This document shows positions 26,646-34,997 of a stretch of DNA of 64,000 nt, piece by piece. Made by a program: the position numbers and the translations under genes. The DNA comes from Flavobacteriales bacterium UBA2669 (lineage in GTDB: Bacteria > Bacteroidota > Bacteroidia > Flavobacteriales_E > Vicingaceae). The notes beneath the pieces are model-generated. The model did no database searches and was not told the origin of the DNA. It saw only the letters and a list, made by a program, of their open reading frames with translations. Numbering within the stretch: the stretch's first letter is position 1; each line of letters starts with the position of its first letter. The stretch is from positions 1-64,000 of the forward strand of contig DEMN01000006.1 in the NCBI GenBank assembly GCA_002359215.1, given 5' to 3'.

Positions 26646-27959
26646 ATGAAAACAAAACACCTTTTTACATTCGTATTATCAATAGCATTCATTTTTAATA
26701 CTTACGCTACCACTTATACTTCAACTCAAAATGGTAATTGGACAAATCCTGCTACTTGGACACCTTTTGGAGTTCCAATTCCGGGTGATGATGCAATTAT
26801 TAATCATACTGTAACGTTAAACACTAGTTTTGCTTATTCATCAGGTTCTATTACGGTAAACGCTACAGCTAGTTTGGTGCAAGATAATTCTTCTAGAGAT
26901 ATAGTGTTAAGTGGTGCTAATGCAGTGTTTACTAACAACGGTACAACTATTATAAGAAATCTGTTATTAACTGCCGGAACGTTTACTAATGCTGGAGTTT
27001 TAACATTTAATTCAGCGGCAAACTTTATTACTATGGATAATCCAGGAGGTATTAATTGTATTGATAGTTTGTACAATGATGGAACGATTAATAACAACGG
27101 AGTTATTAATGTGGTAACTTTTTACAACAATGACCTGATGAATAATTACGGTACTATTCAAGGGTTATCTACTGTGGTGGATAGTTTGTGGAATGAAGGC
27201 GATTTTTTTAATTTTTCAGGATCAACCTTATTAGCAGATAGTGCTACCAATAATGGAAATTTTACCAATAATGGTAGCATTCAGTTTTTTCAGTTTACCA
27301 ATTTTGTTAATGGCATTTTTGTAAATGATGGTTCGTTGAGTTTTACTGATATGACCAATATGGGAGATTTTACTAATAATAGTACGCTAACAGGATCCAA
27401 TAGTATGTGGAATAATGAAGTTTTTGATAATTCAAGTACAGGGCAAATAAGTTTAACAGTAAGCTTTTTAAATGCAGACACAGTAACAAATTCCGCAAGT
27501 TTTAATAATGATGGTAGTTTTGATATAGGAGATAGTTTTTATAATTACAACACGATAACAGGTACAAATACAGGATCTTTTACTGTTCAAGATTCATCAG
27601 TTAATTTTGGCACCATGTCAGGAAGTTTTGATTTTTGTGATGCTACACCTCCGGCTACAGCTCCATTTGTAGATTTTAATTTTGGAACAATTGCCCCAAC
27701 AATAACTTATTGTACAGTAAGTATTGCAGAAAATATAGGCAAAACCAATATTTCTTTTTACCCTAATCCAACTAAAGGAATGGTGTTTTTTGGAGAAGAA
27801 AAATACCAACTAGAAATTTATAATGCGGTTGGGCAACAACTAATAAATATATATACTAACCAACTAAATCTTGAAAGTTATAAGTCAGGTATTTATTTTT
27901 TAAAGATAAAAGACCGACATGGAAATGTTCTTCAAAGAGAGAGATTAGTTAAAGAGTAA
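26646..27959 (+). CDS. T9SS type A-sorted secreted protein with Asn-rich repeats
   Basis: A 437-residue exported protein with a signal peptide ending near NTYA. The mature start NGNWTNPATWTPFGVPIPGDD resembles the G8-like motif of Bacteroidota surface proteins. The middle (about residues 90-330) is a beta-helix-like series of short repeats rich in N, T, G and S (for example NNGTIINNGVINV patterns). The last 75 residues, from ISFYPNPTKGMVFF to RERLVKE, form a T9SS type A sorting tail. It is likely cargo of the type IX system and is found outside the cell or on its surface. No enzymatic motif was seen. The gene ends 8 bases before the convergent aspS gene. Confidence 0.83.
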   Translation: MKTKHLFTFVLSIAFIFNTYATTYTSTQNGNWTNPATWTPFGVPIPGDDAIINHTVTLNTSFAYSSGSITVNATASLVQDNSSRDIVLSGANAVFTNNGTTIIRNLLLTAGTFTNAGVLTFNSAANFITMDNPGGINCIDSLYNDGTINNNGVINVVTFYNNDLMNNYGTIQGLSTVVDSLWNEGDFFNFSGSTLLADSATNNGNFTNNGSIQFFQFTNFVNGIFVNDGSLSFTDMTNMGDFTNNSTLTGSNSMWNNEVFDNSSTGQISLTVSFLNADTVTNSASFNNDGSFDIGDSFYNYNTITGTNTGSFTVQDSSVNFGTMSGSFDFCDATPPATAPFVDFNFGTIAPTITYCTVSIAENIGKTNISFYPNPTKGMVFFGEEKYQLEIYNAVGQQLINIYTNQLNLESYKSGIYFLKIKDRHGNVLQRERLVKE

Positions 27960-27967
27960 GAGGATTC

Positions 27968-29704
27968 TTAAACTCCCTTCACATCAATAAACAGCTCATC
28001 CAATTGTTTTTGGTCGATGGTAGCAGGAGCATCTATCATTACATCTCTACCGTTGTTGTTTTTCGGGAAGGCAATAAAATCTCTAATGGTTTCTTGTCCG
28101 CCAAATAAAGCACAAAGTCTATCGAAACCTAAAGCAATACCACCGTGTGGAGGAGCTCCATATTCAAAAGCATTCATTAAAAAGCCAAATTGTGCTTGAG
28201 CTTCTTCTTTGGTAAAACCAAGTAAGTCAAACATTCTAGATTGTACTGCTCTATCGTGAATACGAATAGAACCTCCGCCTATTTCTGTGCCATTTAGTAC
28301 TAAATCGTAAGCATTAGCTCTCACTTTTCCGGGGTCGGTTTCCAATAAATGTAAATCTTCTGTTTTTGGAGAAGTAAACGGGTGGTGCATCGCATGGTAA
28401 CGACTACTTTCTTCATCCCATTCCAATAATGGAAAATCATACACCCACAACGGAGCATATTCATTAGGGTTTCTTAAGCCTAATTCGTTAGCCAAGTGCA
28501 AACGTAAATCGTTCATTTGTTTTTGAGTAGCTGCTAAATCTCCAGATAAAACTAAAATTAAATCACCAGCTTTGGCGTTGCATTTTTCTGCCCAAGCTTT
28601 TAAATCTGCTTCGCTGTAAAATTTATCTACGGAAGATTTTAATGTTCCGTCTTCATTATATTTACAATAAACCAATCCTTTTGCTCCAACTTGAGGTCTT
28701 TTAACAAAATCAGTAAGTGCATCCAATTGTTTTCGGGTAAAAGAAGCACAATCTTCAGCAACAATAGCAATTACGGTTTCAGCACTGTCAAAAACATTAA
28801 AACCTTTGTTTTTAGCAACATCACCCATATAATTAAAGGTCATTCCAAAACGAATATCGGGTTTATCGCAACCGTAGTTTAGCATGGCATCAGCATAGCT
28901 CATTCTTGGGAAGGCCTTTAATTCAATATTTTTAACTTTTTTGAAAAGATAATCCATCATTCCTTCAAAAGTGTTTAAAATATCTTCTTGCTCTACAAAA
29001 GCCATTTCGCAGTCAATTTGTGTAAACTCCGGCTGACGGTCGGCACGTAAATCTTCATCTCTAAAACAACGCACAATTTGATAATAACGGTCGTAGCCGC
29101 TAACCATCAATAATTGCTTAAAGGTTTGTGGCGATTGAGGTAAAGCGTAAAATTGTCCGGGGTTCATTCTACTTGGCACTACAAAATCTCTTGCTCCTTC
29201 GGGGGTGGATTTAATTAAATAAGGCGTTTCGATTTCTAAGAATTCTATGGCATCCAAGTATTTTCTAATCTCAATGGCTAATTTGTGTCTCAACTCCAAG
29301 TTTTTACGCACCGGGGTTCTTCTTAAATCCAAGTAACGATACTGCATACGCAATTCTTCACCGCCATCGGTTTTATCTTCGATGGTAAAAGGTGGCGTTT
29401 TGCTTTTGTTGAGTAAAGTAAATTGCTCGACAATAATTTCTATTTCTCCTGTGGGAATGTTGTTGTTTTTGCTTTCACGCTCAATTACTTTACCTGTAAT
29501 TTGTATTACATCTTCTCTACCAAGCGATTTAGCAACTTTGGTATGTTCCTCACCAAACACTAATTGTGTAATACCATAGCGGTCTCTCAAATCAACAAAA
29601 GTCATTGCTCCTAATTCACGTGATTTTTGTATCCATCCGCAAAGGGTAACTACTTCATTAACATTGCTTAAACGCAATTCTCCATTGGTGTGTGTTCTGT
29701 ACAT
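27968..29704 (-). CDS. aspS: Aspartyl-tRNA synthetase
   Basis: A class II aminoacyl-tRNA synthetase of about 578 residues. The anticodon-binding OB-fold comes first (GELRLSNVNEVVTLCGWIQ), then class II motif 2 (FRDEDLRADRQPEFTQID), the bacterial GAD insertion, and motif 3 (GIALGFDRLCALFGG). I chose the ATG at 29704 (MYRTHTNGEL), the conserved start. A longer frame to 29749 would add 15 residues of no known homology and run over a -7 promoter box at 29729-29736. The genetic-code class (discriminating or not) cannot be judged from this alone. Confidence 0.95.
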   Translation of the reverse strand: MYRTHTNGELRLSNVNEVVTLCGWIQKSRELGAMTFVDLRDRYGITQLVFGEEHTKVAKSLGREDVIQITGKVIERESKNNNIPTGEIEIIVEQFTLLNKSKTPPFTIEDKTDGGEELRMQYRYLDLRRTPVRKNLELRHKLAIEIRKYLDAIEFLEIETPYLIKSTPEGARDFVVPSRMNPGQFYALPQSPQTFKQLLMVSGYDRYYQIVRCFRDEDLRADRQPEFTQIDCEMAFVEQEDILNTFEGMMDYLFKKVKNIELKAFPRMSYADAMLNYGCDKPDIRFGMTFNYMGDVAKNKGFNVFDSAETVIAIVAEDCASFTRKQLDALTDFVKRPQVGAKGLVYCKYNEDGTLKSSVDKFYSEADLKAWAEKCNAKAGDLILVLSGDLAATQKQMNDLRLHLANELGLRNPNEYAPLWVYDFPLLEWDEESSRYHAMHHPFTSPKTEDLHLLETDPGKVRANAYDLVLNGTEIGGGSIRIHDRAVQSRMFDLLGFTKEEAQAQFGFLMNAFEYGAPPHGGIALGFDRLCALFGGQETIRDFIAFPKNNNGRDVMIDAPATIDQKQLDELFIDVKGV

Positions 29705-29728
29705 GTTTTTCAGTAAAAAATTAAAATG

Positions 29729-29736
29729 CGAAATTA
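29729..29736 (-). promoter_or_regulatory. Candidate -7 box of aspS
   Basis: The minus strand reads TAATTTCG, seven of eight bases of TAnnTTTG, 24 bases before the ATG at 29704. Its position inside the longer possible reading frame supports the downstream start. Confidence 0.45.
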
Positions 29737-29834
29737 AACAATTCAGCAAGAAAGTAGTTGTGAGGGAAGAATAAAATTTGGAGACTTGTCAGGTCTATTT
29801 ATAGTAAAAAACAACATTTATCTATCAAAATAGT

Positions 29835-29842
29835 TATATTTG
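29835..29842 (+). promoter_or_regulatory. Candidate -7 box of the SH3-like gene
   Basis: TATATTTG is a complete match to TAnnTTTG and lies 21 bases before the ATG at 29864. It overlaps the TTG at 29840, which makes that TTG an unlikely start codon. Confidence 0.55.
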
Positions 29843-29863
29843 GATGGTGATTACAAAAGATCA

Positions 29864-30808
29864 ATGAAGAAAATATTATTTATAGCCATTACATTTTTTA
29901 TGTTTTTGAGTTTATACTCACAACAAAGTTTTTATGACATTGAGAACATGAAAAAACTATCCACTAATTCTAATAAAATATATGGAGTTACTGTGATGAA
30001 TGCTAAAATAAGACCTGCTCCAACTCCAGCTGAAGAACCTATTGAGTATCTTGATTTATTAGATACTGTTCAGTTAATAGATTTTTATGAGGGATATTGG
30101 GCGGTAAAGTTTAATGATACTTATGGTTATCTTTCTGAGTTATTTTTGGAACATACACCTAAAATTGAAAAGCTTAGAGACTCTTTAATGGTAGAAAAAC
30201 AATTTGAAAAAGCGGTTGAATTAGAGATTAAACAATTGAATGATAAAGCTAAAGTGTTAGCTGATTGGTATAATGATAGTTTAGAACGTATTGAGGAAGA
30301 GAAAAGAGTGGTAGCTGATAAAATATTTTATAGGAAATTAGATAATCTTTTGAAATTATCATTAGAAAATCAGTGGGAATTACTGACTAATATTGAAGGG
30401 TTTGTGGGGTATATTGAAGATGAAAGCAAGAAGGGTAAACATGAAGAGCATATAATGTGTTCTTGTGGAGATCGTAAAGGTATTTTTATAGAGAATAAAT
30501 ATTGGCAGAAATTTTTCACTCAACCCAAACCCTTGATAGTTCCTTTTCTTATAGATAAAATGAATGATACAACCCAAACTAATTTATATAAGCATATCAT
30601 TTTGCATGGAGGAGAGCTTGCGGTTTATGGTCTTGAGTTTATATACAAAAAGCCATGGTTTAACTTATCCAAAGATTACAAAAAAAAATTAAATAATTAT
30701 TGTTGTTTTTATGAGGATTCTTATTTAGGACTTGTACTTAGCAACAAAGACGAACTTGTCAAATTGCAAAATCATTGGAAAGCTTTATATAAGAAAAAGC
30801 CTAAGTGA
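29864..30808 (+). CDS. Secreted protein with SH3-like domain
   Basis: About 314 residues from the ATG at 29864, beginning with the signal peptide MKKILFIAITFFMFLSLYSQ. Residues about 40-100 resemble a bacterial SH3 (SH3b) fold: TVMNAKIRPAPTPAEEPIEY then YEGYWAVKFNDTYGYLSELF. A charged, coiled-coil-like helix of some 60 residues follows (KLRDSLMVEKQFEKAVELE). The C-terminal half is unrecognised and contains two cysteine pairs (CSCGDRKG and NNYCCFYED). I see no T9SS tail or catalytic motif. SH3b domains often bind cell-wall or protein ligands, but the ligand here is unknown. It converges with the next lipoprotein gene at a 28-base gap. Confidence 0.72.
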   Translation: MKKILFIAITFFMFLSLYSQQSFYDIENMKKLSTNSNKIYGVTVMNAKIRPAPTPAEEPIEYLDLLDTVQLIDFYEGYWAVKFNDTYGYLSELFLEHTPKIEKLRDSLMVEKQFEKAVELEIKQLNDKAKVLADWYNDSLERIEEEKRVVADKIFYRKLDNLLKLSLENQWELLTNIEGFVGYIEDESKKGKHEEHIMCSCGDRKGIFIENKYWQKFFTQPKPLIVPFLIDKMNDTTQTNLYKHIILHGGELAVYGLEFIYKKPWFNLSKDYKKKLNNYCCFYEDSYLGLVLSNKDELVKLQNHWKALYKKKPK

Positions 30809-30836
30809 TTTTTTATTTTGTCTATGATTTTTTGAT

Positions 30837-31733
30837 TTACTGAAAAGTAGGGAATAAACCTCTCAGTCCCATATCTACCACAGTATCTCCTGGGTTAATA
30901 CCATCGCTAGGTTCAAACAGACCGTCATTATTTAAGTCTCTCCACTCAAAACTATTGTTGGTAGATAAGTTTATGTGTACAATAATGTCTTGAGATTCAT
31001 TGCCAGTAATGGTTAGTGGAGTTGGAAAATTTCCAGTTACTACACAACTACCTGGTGGAATTGGTGATGTTGATGAAAGAGGATTAGGAACGGTGGTTCC
31101 CGGAGCTTGTCCTTCAGAAACGTAAGCAGTACTAAATATAGTGGTTTCAAAACCCCAATAACCTTGTGATTTATTGCTATTAACAGCAACATTTTGTGTT
31201 TGAATGGTATAGTTGGTAATGTAAGTCTTGAAGCCTACAAAAGAAGCTAAGGTTCCTGTATATTGATTTCCAGCAGCAACAAACTTTATATCATAATTTT
31301 GATATGTTAATGAAACTCTAAGCCATTTATAAGTTCCTGGAGCAACTTGAGAAAGCGGTTTGGAATAAAAAGTTTGCCCTTGCCCAACAATTCTTGCTTT
31401 ATTAAAATCTACTGCTGTAGATCCTCCTGCAGTAGTTTCTGCACCATGAAAAACTATTTCTCCACTACCTAATTGAGTTAAACTATCTGGAGCAAACTCA
31501 ATATAATGAGCACTCATTTTATTGAATTTAGGAGATTGAGCTGAATTACCAGCAGGAATGATAGCTGGATTTCCAAAATTATCTAATCGAGTAAGTGTAG
31601 AATCAAAATAAAGTTTAAATATAAGTTGAGGCTCTGATGGAGATGTTGAGGCCGGATTAACAGGATCTTTTTCTTTGCTACAAGATGCAAGAAAAATAGT
31701 TGCACAACTAAATAGTACTAATAACTTTTTCAT
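30837..31733 (-). CDS. Hypothetical lipoprotein
   Basis: A 298-residue predicted lipoprotein with lipobox LASC (C18), followed by the linker SKEKDPVNPASTSPSEP. The mature part looks beta-rich, with LIFKLYFDSTLTRLDNFGNP and a closing segment DLNNDGLFEPSDG that resembles a calcium-binding DxDxDG-like loop. No family is recognised. It could be a surface-exposed protein or one part of an uptake or adhesion set, but no partner genes are adjacent. The paaE remnant (31825-31900) lies upstream of its start. Confidence 0.65.
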   Translation of the reverse strand: MKKLLVLFSCATIFLASCSKEKDPVNPASTSPSEPQLIFKLYFDSTLTRLDNFGNPAIIPAGNSAQSPKFNKMSAHYIEFAPDSLTQLGSGEIVFHGAETTAGGSTAVDFNKARIVGQGQTFYSKPLSQVAPGTYKWLRVSLTYQNYDIKFVAAGNQYTGTLASFVGFKTYITNYTIQTQNVAVNSNKSQGYWGFETTIFSTAYVSEGQAPGTTVPNPLSSTSPIPPGSCVVTGNFPTPLTITGNESQDIIVHINLSTNNSFEWRDLNNDGLFEPSDGINPGDTVVDMGLRGLFPTFQ

Positions 31734-31824
31734 GGTTTTTCATTTAAAATAATAGTAAATGTAATATATTTCTATAAATGAACAAAAAACTAAAAATGTT
31801 AAGAAGTTTAATTAAATATTAAAA

Positions 31825-31900
31825 ACATCATAATCTACTAGCAAGATGAGCTTGGTAAGTTATAATAAACCCCTCTGTTACTTCTTCTTCAGATGTAGGT
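31825..31900 (-). pseudogene. Decayed fragment of the paaE 3' end
   Basis: Read on the minus strand, one frame gives TSEEEVTEGFIITYQAHLAS, which mirrors SDEEVADGFILTCQAHPAS at the end of intact PaaE (34802-33735). At DNA level about 42 of 50 ungapped bases match, then a 14-base deletion shifts the frame and the last codons (VDYDV) reappear. The Cys that binds the 2Fe-2S cluster in PaaE (C339) is Tyr here. No start or rest of the gene remains. It most likely comes from a partial duplication, or from a second PaaE-like gene that has been lost. Confidence 0.72.
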
Positions 31901-31920
31901 TTTTATGAAACGTAATTTTT

Positions 31921-33606
31921 TTAGTTCTTAATAATTTTTTTAGAAGTTGACCATCCTTTGTCAGAAATAATATTAATGAAATAAATGCCATTTGGTTTTG
32001 AATTTAAGTCCCAATGGTAATTATCATCATTAACCTGGTGAGTGGAAATTAAAATCCCTTTACTATCATGAATCATGATTTGATAAATTCCAGTTTTTGG
32101 AAATGTGAGATTAAATATTCCATTAGTAGGGTTAGGAAATAAATTAACTTCTTTAGAAGTATTATTTGTTTTTTCTGAAATAAAGGTTGGATTTAAACAC
32201 TCTAAACAAATGTTGTATAAGAAATTTGTACTACCTAACAAACGAATCACATCAAAATCACCTTCAATAGTAAAATCGCCATATCCCATTCCTGAGCCAT
32301 TGAAAGAAACAGTAAATCCGTTTCCTTGATAAAAAGAATTTGTTGGATTAAAAGAATAAATAGTATCGCCATCAATAATCATTTGTTCAACATATGCAGT
32401 AGAGAAGGTTAATTTTTTATTAGTACAGTTAGAAGAGCTAACATCAATATCTAAGTTACCGATGTAAAACAACGCAGAATCACCTTGAATACCTTGAAAT
32501 GTAGTAAGATAATCTATTTTAATAATTTGAATGTCTCCATGAGTTATAATAGGGCTTCCAATAGGGAAGTTAACTTGATCTTGAGTAACAGAATCAAGGT
32601 AAAGATTAGTGTAGGGAGTAAAATCTACACAATCTGTAGGGCTTGTACTTAAACATTCTAAGCAAACGTTAGATATAAAATTTGTACTACCTAATAAGCG
32701 AACTACATCAAAATCACCTTCAATAGTAAAGTCACCATAACCCATTCCCGATCCATTAAAAGAGACGGTAAATCCGTTTCCTTGATAAAATGCCGGAGTA
32801 TTAGTAAATGAAAAGATAGTGTCTCCGTCAATAATCATTTGCTCAACATATACAGTATTAAAAGTTAACTTCTTATTGGTACATGTTGAACTACTCACAT
32901 CAACATCAATATTGCCAATATAAAGCATTGATGAATCTCCTTGTATGCCCTGAAAAACAGTAAAGTAATCTATTTTTACTATTTTTATATCACCTTGACT
33001 AATTATTGGACTTCCAATTGGAAAGTTAACCTGATCTTGGGTAACAGAATCTAGGTATAAATTATCATAAAGTGAAAAATCTATACAGGTAGCAGGGGTT
33101 ATGGTTAAACATTCTAAACAAATATTGTATAAGAAATTTGTACTACCTAACAAACGAACCACATCAAAATCGCCTTCAATAGTAAAATCACCATAGCCCA
33201 TTCCTGAACCATTAAAAGAAACAGTAAATCCGTTTCCTTGATAAAAAGGATTTGTTGGATTAAAAGAATAGATAGTATCGCCATCAACAATCATTTGCTC
33301 AACATATGCAGTAGAGAAGATTAATTTTTTATTAGCGCAGTTAGAAGAGCTAACATCAATATCTAAGTTACCGATGTAAAACAACGCAGAATCACCTTGA
33401 ATACCTTGAAATGTAGTAAGATAATCTATTTTAACAATTTGAATGTCCCCATGAGTTATAATAGGGCTTCCAATTGGGAAGTTAACTTGGTCTTGTGTAA
33501 CAGAATCAAGGTAAAGATTAGTGTAGGGAGTAAAATCTACACAATCCTGTGCTGAAGAATAAAAAAATGAATTTAAAAGGATTACAAAAAGCAATAATTT
33601 TTTCAT
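31921..33606 (-). CDS. T9SS type A-sorted protein with three 152-residue repeats
   Basis: A 561-residue exported protein with signal peptide MKKLLLFVILLNSFFYSSAQ. Three tandem repeats start at C22, C174 and C326, each beginning C[VI]DF-x2-Y-x-NLYLDSVTQDQ and containing QGNGFTVSFNGSGMGYGD. Each ends near NICLECL, so each has cysteines at both ends. The final segment (LFPNPTNGIFNLTFP to KKIIKN) is a T9SS type A sorting tail. It is predicted to be surface or extracellular cargo; no catalytic motif was seen. Repeats 1 and 3 are much more alike than either is to repeat 2. It lies between the paaE remnant and intact paaE. Confidence 0.82.
   Translation of the reverse strand: MKKLLLFVILLNSFFYSSAQDCVDFTPYTNLYLDSVTQDQVNFPIGSPIITHGDIQIVKIDYLTTFQGIQGDSALFYIGNLDIDVSSSNCANKKLIFSTAYVEQMIVDGDTIYSFNPTNPFYQGNGFTVSFNGSGMGYGDFTIEGDFDVVRLLGSTNFLYNICLECLTITPATCIDFSLYDNLYLDSVTQDQVNFPIGSPIISQGDIKIVKIDYFTVFQGIQGDSSMLYIGNIDVDVSSSTCTNKKLTFNTVYVEQMIIDGDTIFSFTNTPAFYQGNGFTVSFNGSGMGYGDFTIEGDFDVVRLLGSTNFISNVCLECLSTSPTDCVDFTPYTNLYLDSVTQDQVNFPIGSPIITHGDIQIIKIDYLTTFQGIQGDSALFYIGNLDIDVSSSNCTNKKLTFSTAYVEQMIIDGDTIYSFNPTNSFYQGNGFTVSFNGSGMGYGDFTIEGDFDVIRLLGSTNFLYNICLECLNPTFISEKTNNTSKEVNLFPNPTNGIFNLTFPKTGIYQIMIHDSKGILISTHQVNDDNYHWDLNSKPNGIYFINIISDKGWSTSKKIIKN
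32176..33543 (-). repeat. Three tandem 456-bp coding repeats
   Basis: Units start at 33543, 33087 and 32631, exactly 456 bases (152 codons) apart. The first and third units are nearly identical at the DNA level over long stretches; the middle unit is more diverged. This pattern points to duplication followed by unequal exchange or gene conversion. Confidence 0.85.
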
Positions 33607-33716
33607 ATTGATTGAATTAATAGATTAATAGCTTGGCATTTAGACGCTTGTAACTAATAATAGTTGCCTACTAAAAAACATGAAAAAAAGTGTTTTGTAA
33701 AGTTCTTCTGTTTAGT

Positions 33717-33751
33717 ATTATGATGTGGATTTTTTTAAATCACATCATAAT
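33717..33751. other. Perfect hairpin over the paaE stop codon
   Basis: ATTATGATGTG (33717-33727) is the exact reverse complement of CACATCATAAT (33741-33751), with a 13-base loop that holds the paaE stop codon. One arm is formed by the last codons of paaE (DYDV). No U-run follows on either strand, so it is not a standard terminator; it may protect the mRNA end or act in termination by another route. Confidence 0.65.
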
Positions 33752-34802
33752 CAACTACCAACTTATCCGAAGCAGGGTGAGCTTGGCAAGTTAAAATAAA
33801 CCCATCCGCTACTTCTTCATCAGATAGTGCGTAGTTCATTTCCATGGTAGCTTTTCCTTCAATAACCTGAGCTTTACATGTGCAACATACAGCTCCTTTG
33901 CAAGAAAAAGGGGCATCTGCACCTTGTTCAATAGCAGCATCTAAAATGGTTGCTCCTTTACTGTTTAGGTCGAATTCAAATTCTTCGCCATCCATAATTA
34001 TAGTAACATGGCTGGTGCCTTCGTAAGAAGAATCAGGAGTTGCTTGTTCTAATGAATCTGCTTTTTTAACAGGGGTAGTAAATAATTCAAAATAAATTTT
34101 TTCATCCGCAACACCCATTTTTTTAATCGTTTGATTCACGGTGTTTATCATTGCTTCCGGTCCACAAATGTAAAAGCCGTCTGCTCTTAAAATCTCCAAA
34201 TCTAATTGAATAAAATCTTTCATTTTCTGCTCATCTATTCTACCACACTGAATGGGAGTTAATTGCTTGGCAGCACCTTCATCGTAAGTAAAATGTACTT
34301 TAAAATGATTAGGATGATTAGCAGCTAATGCTTCTAATTCTTGTTTGAAAATGGTGTTTTCTTCGTTTACATTCCCATAAAATAAGGTAAATTTTCCTCC
34401 GGCTTTAATAACAGATTTTAACAAGGAAAAAACAGGGGTAATACCACTTCCGGCAGCTACACCTACCAGATTGGCAGCATGATTTTTTGCCACAAAATTT
34501 CCGGCAGGAGGCATCACTTCTAATACATCGCCCACTTTTAACTCATCATTTAAAAATCCCGACATTTTTCCGTTGTCAATTTTCTTTACACCAATTCTTA
34601 TTTCTTCTTCAAAAGGTGTACTACAAATGGAATACGATCTTCTGATTTCTTCGCCATCAATATTCTTCTTAACTGTAACATATTGACCTGATTCGAATGA
34701 AAAAGTATTTTTTAAATCGGCAGGAAGTTCAAATGCAATAGAAACTGCTTGATTAGTTTCTTTTCTAATATCTTTAACTTTTAAGGTATGGAAATGATTC
34801 AT
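33735..34802 (-). CDS. paaE: Phenylacetyl-CoA epoxidase reductase subunit PaaE
   Basis: A 355-residue reductase that passes electrons from NADPH through FAD and a 2Fe-2S cluster to the PaaA diiron site. The FAD motif RRSYS is at 54-58, the nucleotide-binding segments GSGITP at 118-123 and CGP at 213-215, and the plant-type 2Fe-2S ligands C301, C306, C309 and C339 lie in the C-terminal domain. Domain order (FAD-NAD-ferredoxin) and length are standard. It is transcribed away from paaABCD across a shared 195-base region, unlike the single-strand order of E. coli. Confidence 0.94.
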   Translation of the reverse strand: MNHFHTLKVKDIRKETNQAVSIAFELPADLKNTFSFESGQYVTVKKNIDGEEIRRSYSICSTPFEEEIRIGVKKIDNGKMSGFLNDELKVGDVLEVMPPAGNFVAKNHAANLVGVAAGSGITPVFSLLKSVIKAGGKFTLFYGNVNEENTIFKQELEALAANHPNHFKVHFTYDEGAAKQLTPIQCGRIDEQKMKDFIQLDLEILRADGFYICGPEAMINTVNQTIKKMGVADEKIYFELFTTPVKKADSLEQATPDSSYEGTSHVTIIMDGEEFEFDLNSKGATILDAAIEQGADAPFSCKGAVCCTCKAQVIEGKATMEMNYALSDEEVADGFILTCQAHPASDKLVVDYDVI

Positions 34803-34829
34803 TCTTTATATTTTTCTTTTTAATTCGGA

Positions 34830-34837
34830 CAAAAGTA
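34830..34837 (-). promoter_or_regulatory. Candidate -7 box of paaE
   Basis: The minus strand reads TACTTTTG, a full TAnnTTTG match, 27 bases before the paaE ATG at 34802. No TTG lies at the usual -33 distance. It shares the intergenic region with the paaA promoter. Confidence 0.5.
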
Positions 34838-34942
34838 ATATTATTTCACAAAATAAGAAGATATTAAAATGATGGACTAAATCAAATTTCTAAAAAAACA
34901 TAGATTTAGTTAAAAAATCTTAGACTGACAAAAATCATTTAA

Positions 34943-34969
34943 TTGTTGATTATTTTTTCGTTAAATTTG
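34943..34969 (+). promoter_or_regulatory. Candidate promoter of paaABCD
   Basis: TTG at 34943-34945 and TAAATTTG at 34962-34969 are 16 bases apart, one short of the usual range. The box ends 28 bases before the paaA ATG. I found no clear regulator (PaaR/PaaX-type) operator palindrome by eye. Confidence 0.5.
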
Positions 34970-34997
34970 GGCAACTAAATAAAACACATATTACAAT

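Noticed and set aside
32176..33543. 456-bp repeats as mobile elements or phage repeats
   Set aside because: They are in frame, coding and flanked by a signal peptide and a T9SS tail; no transposase or terminal inverted repeats are seen.
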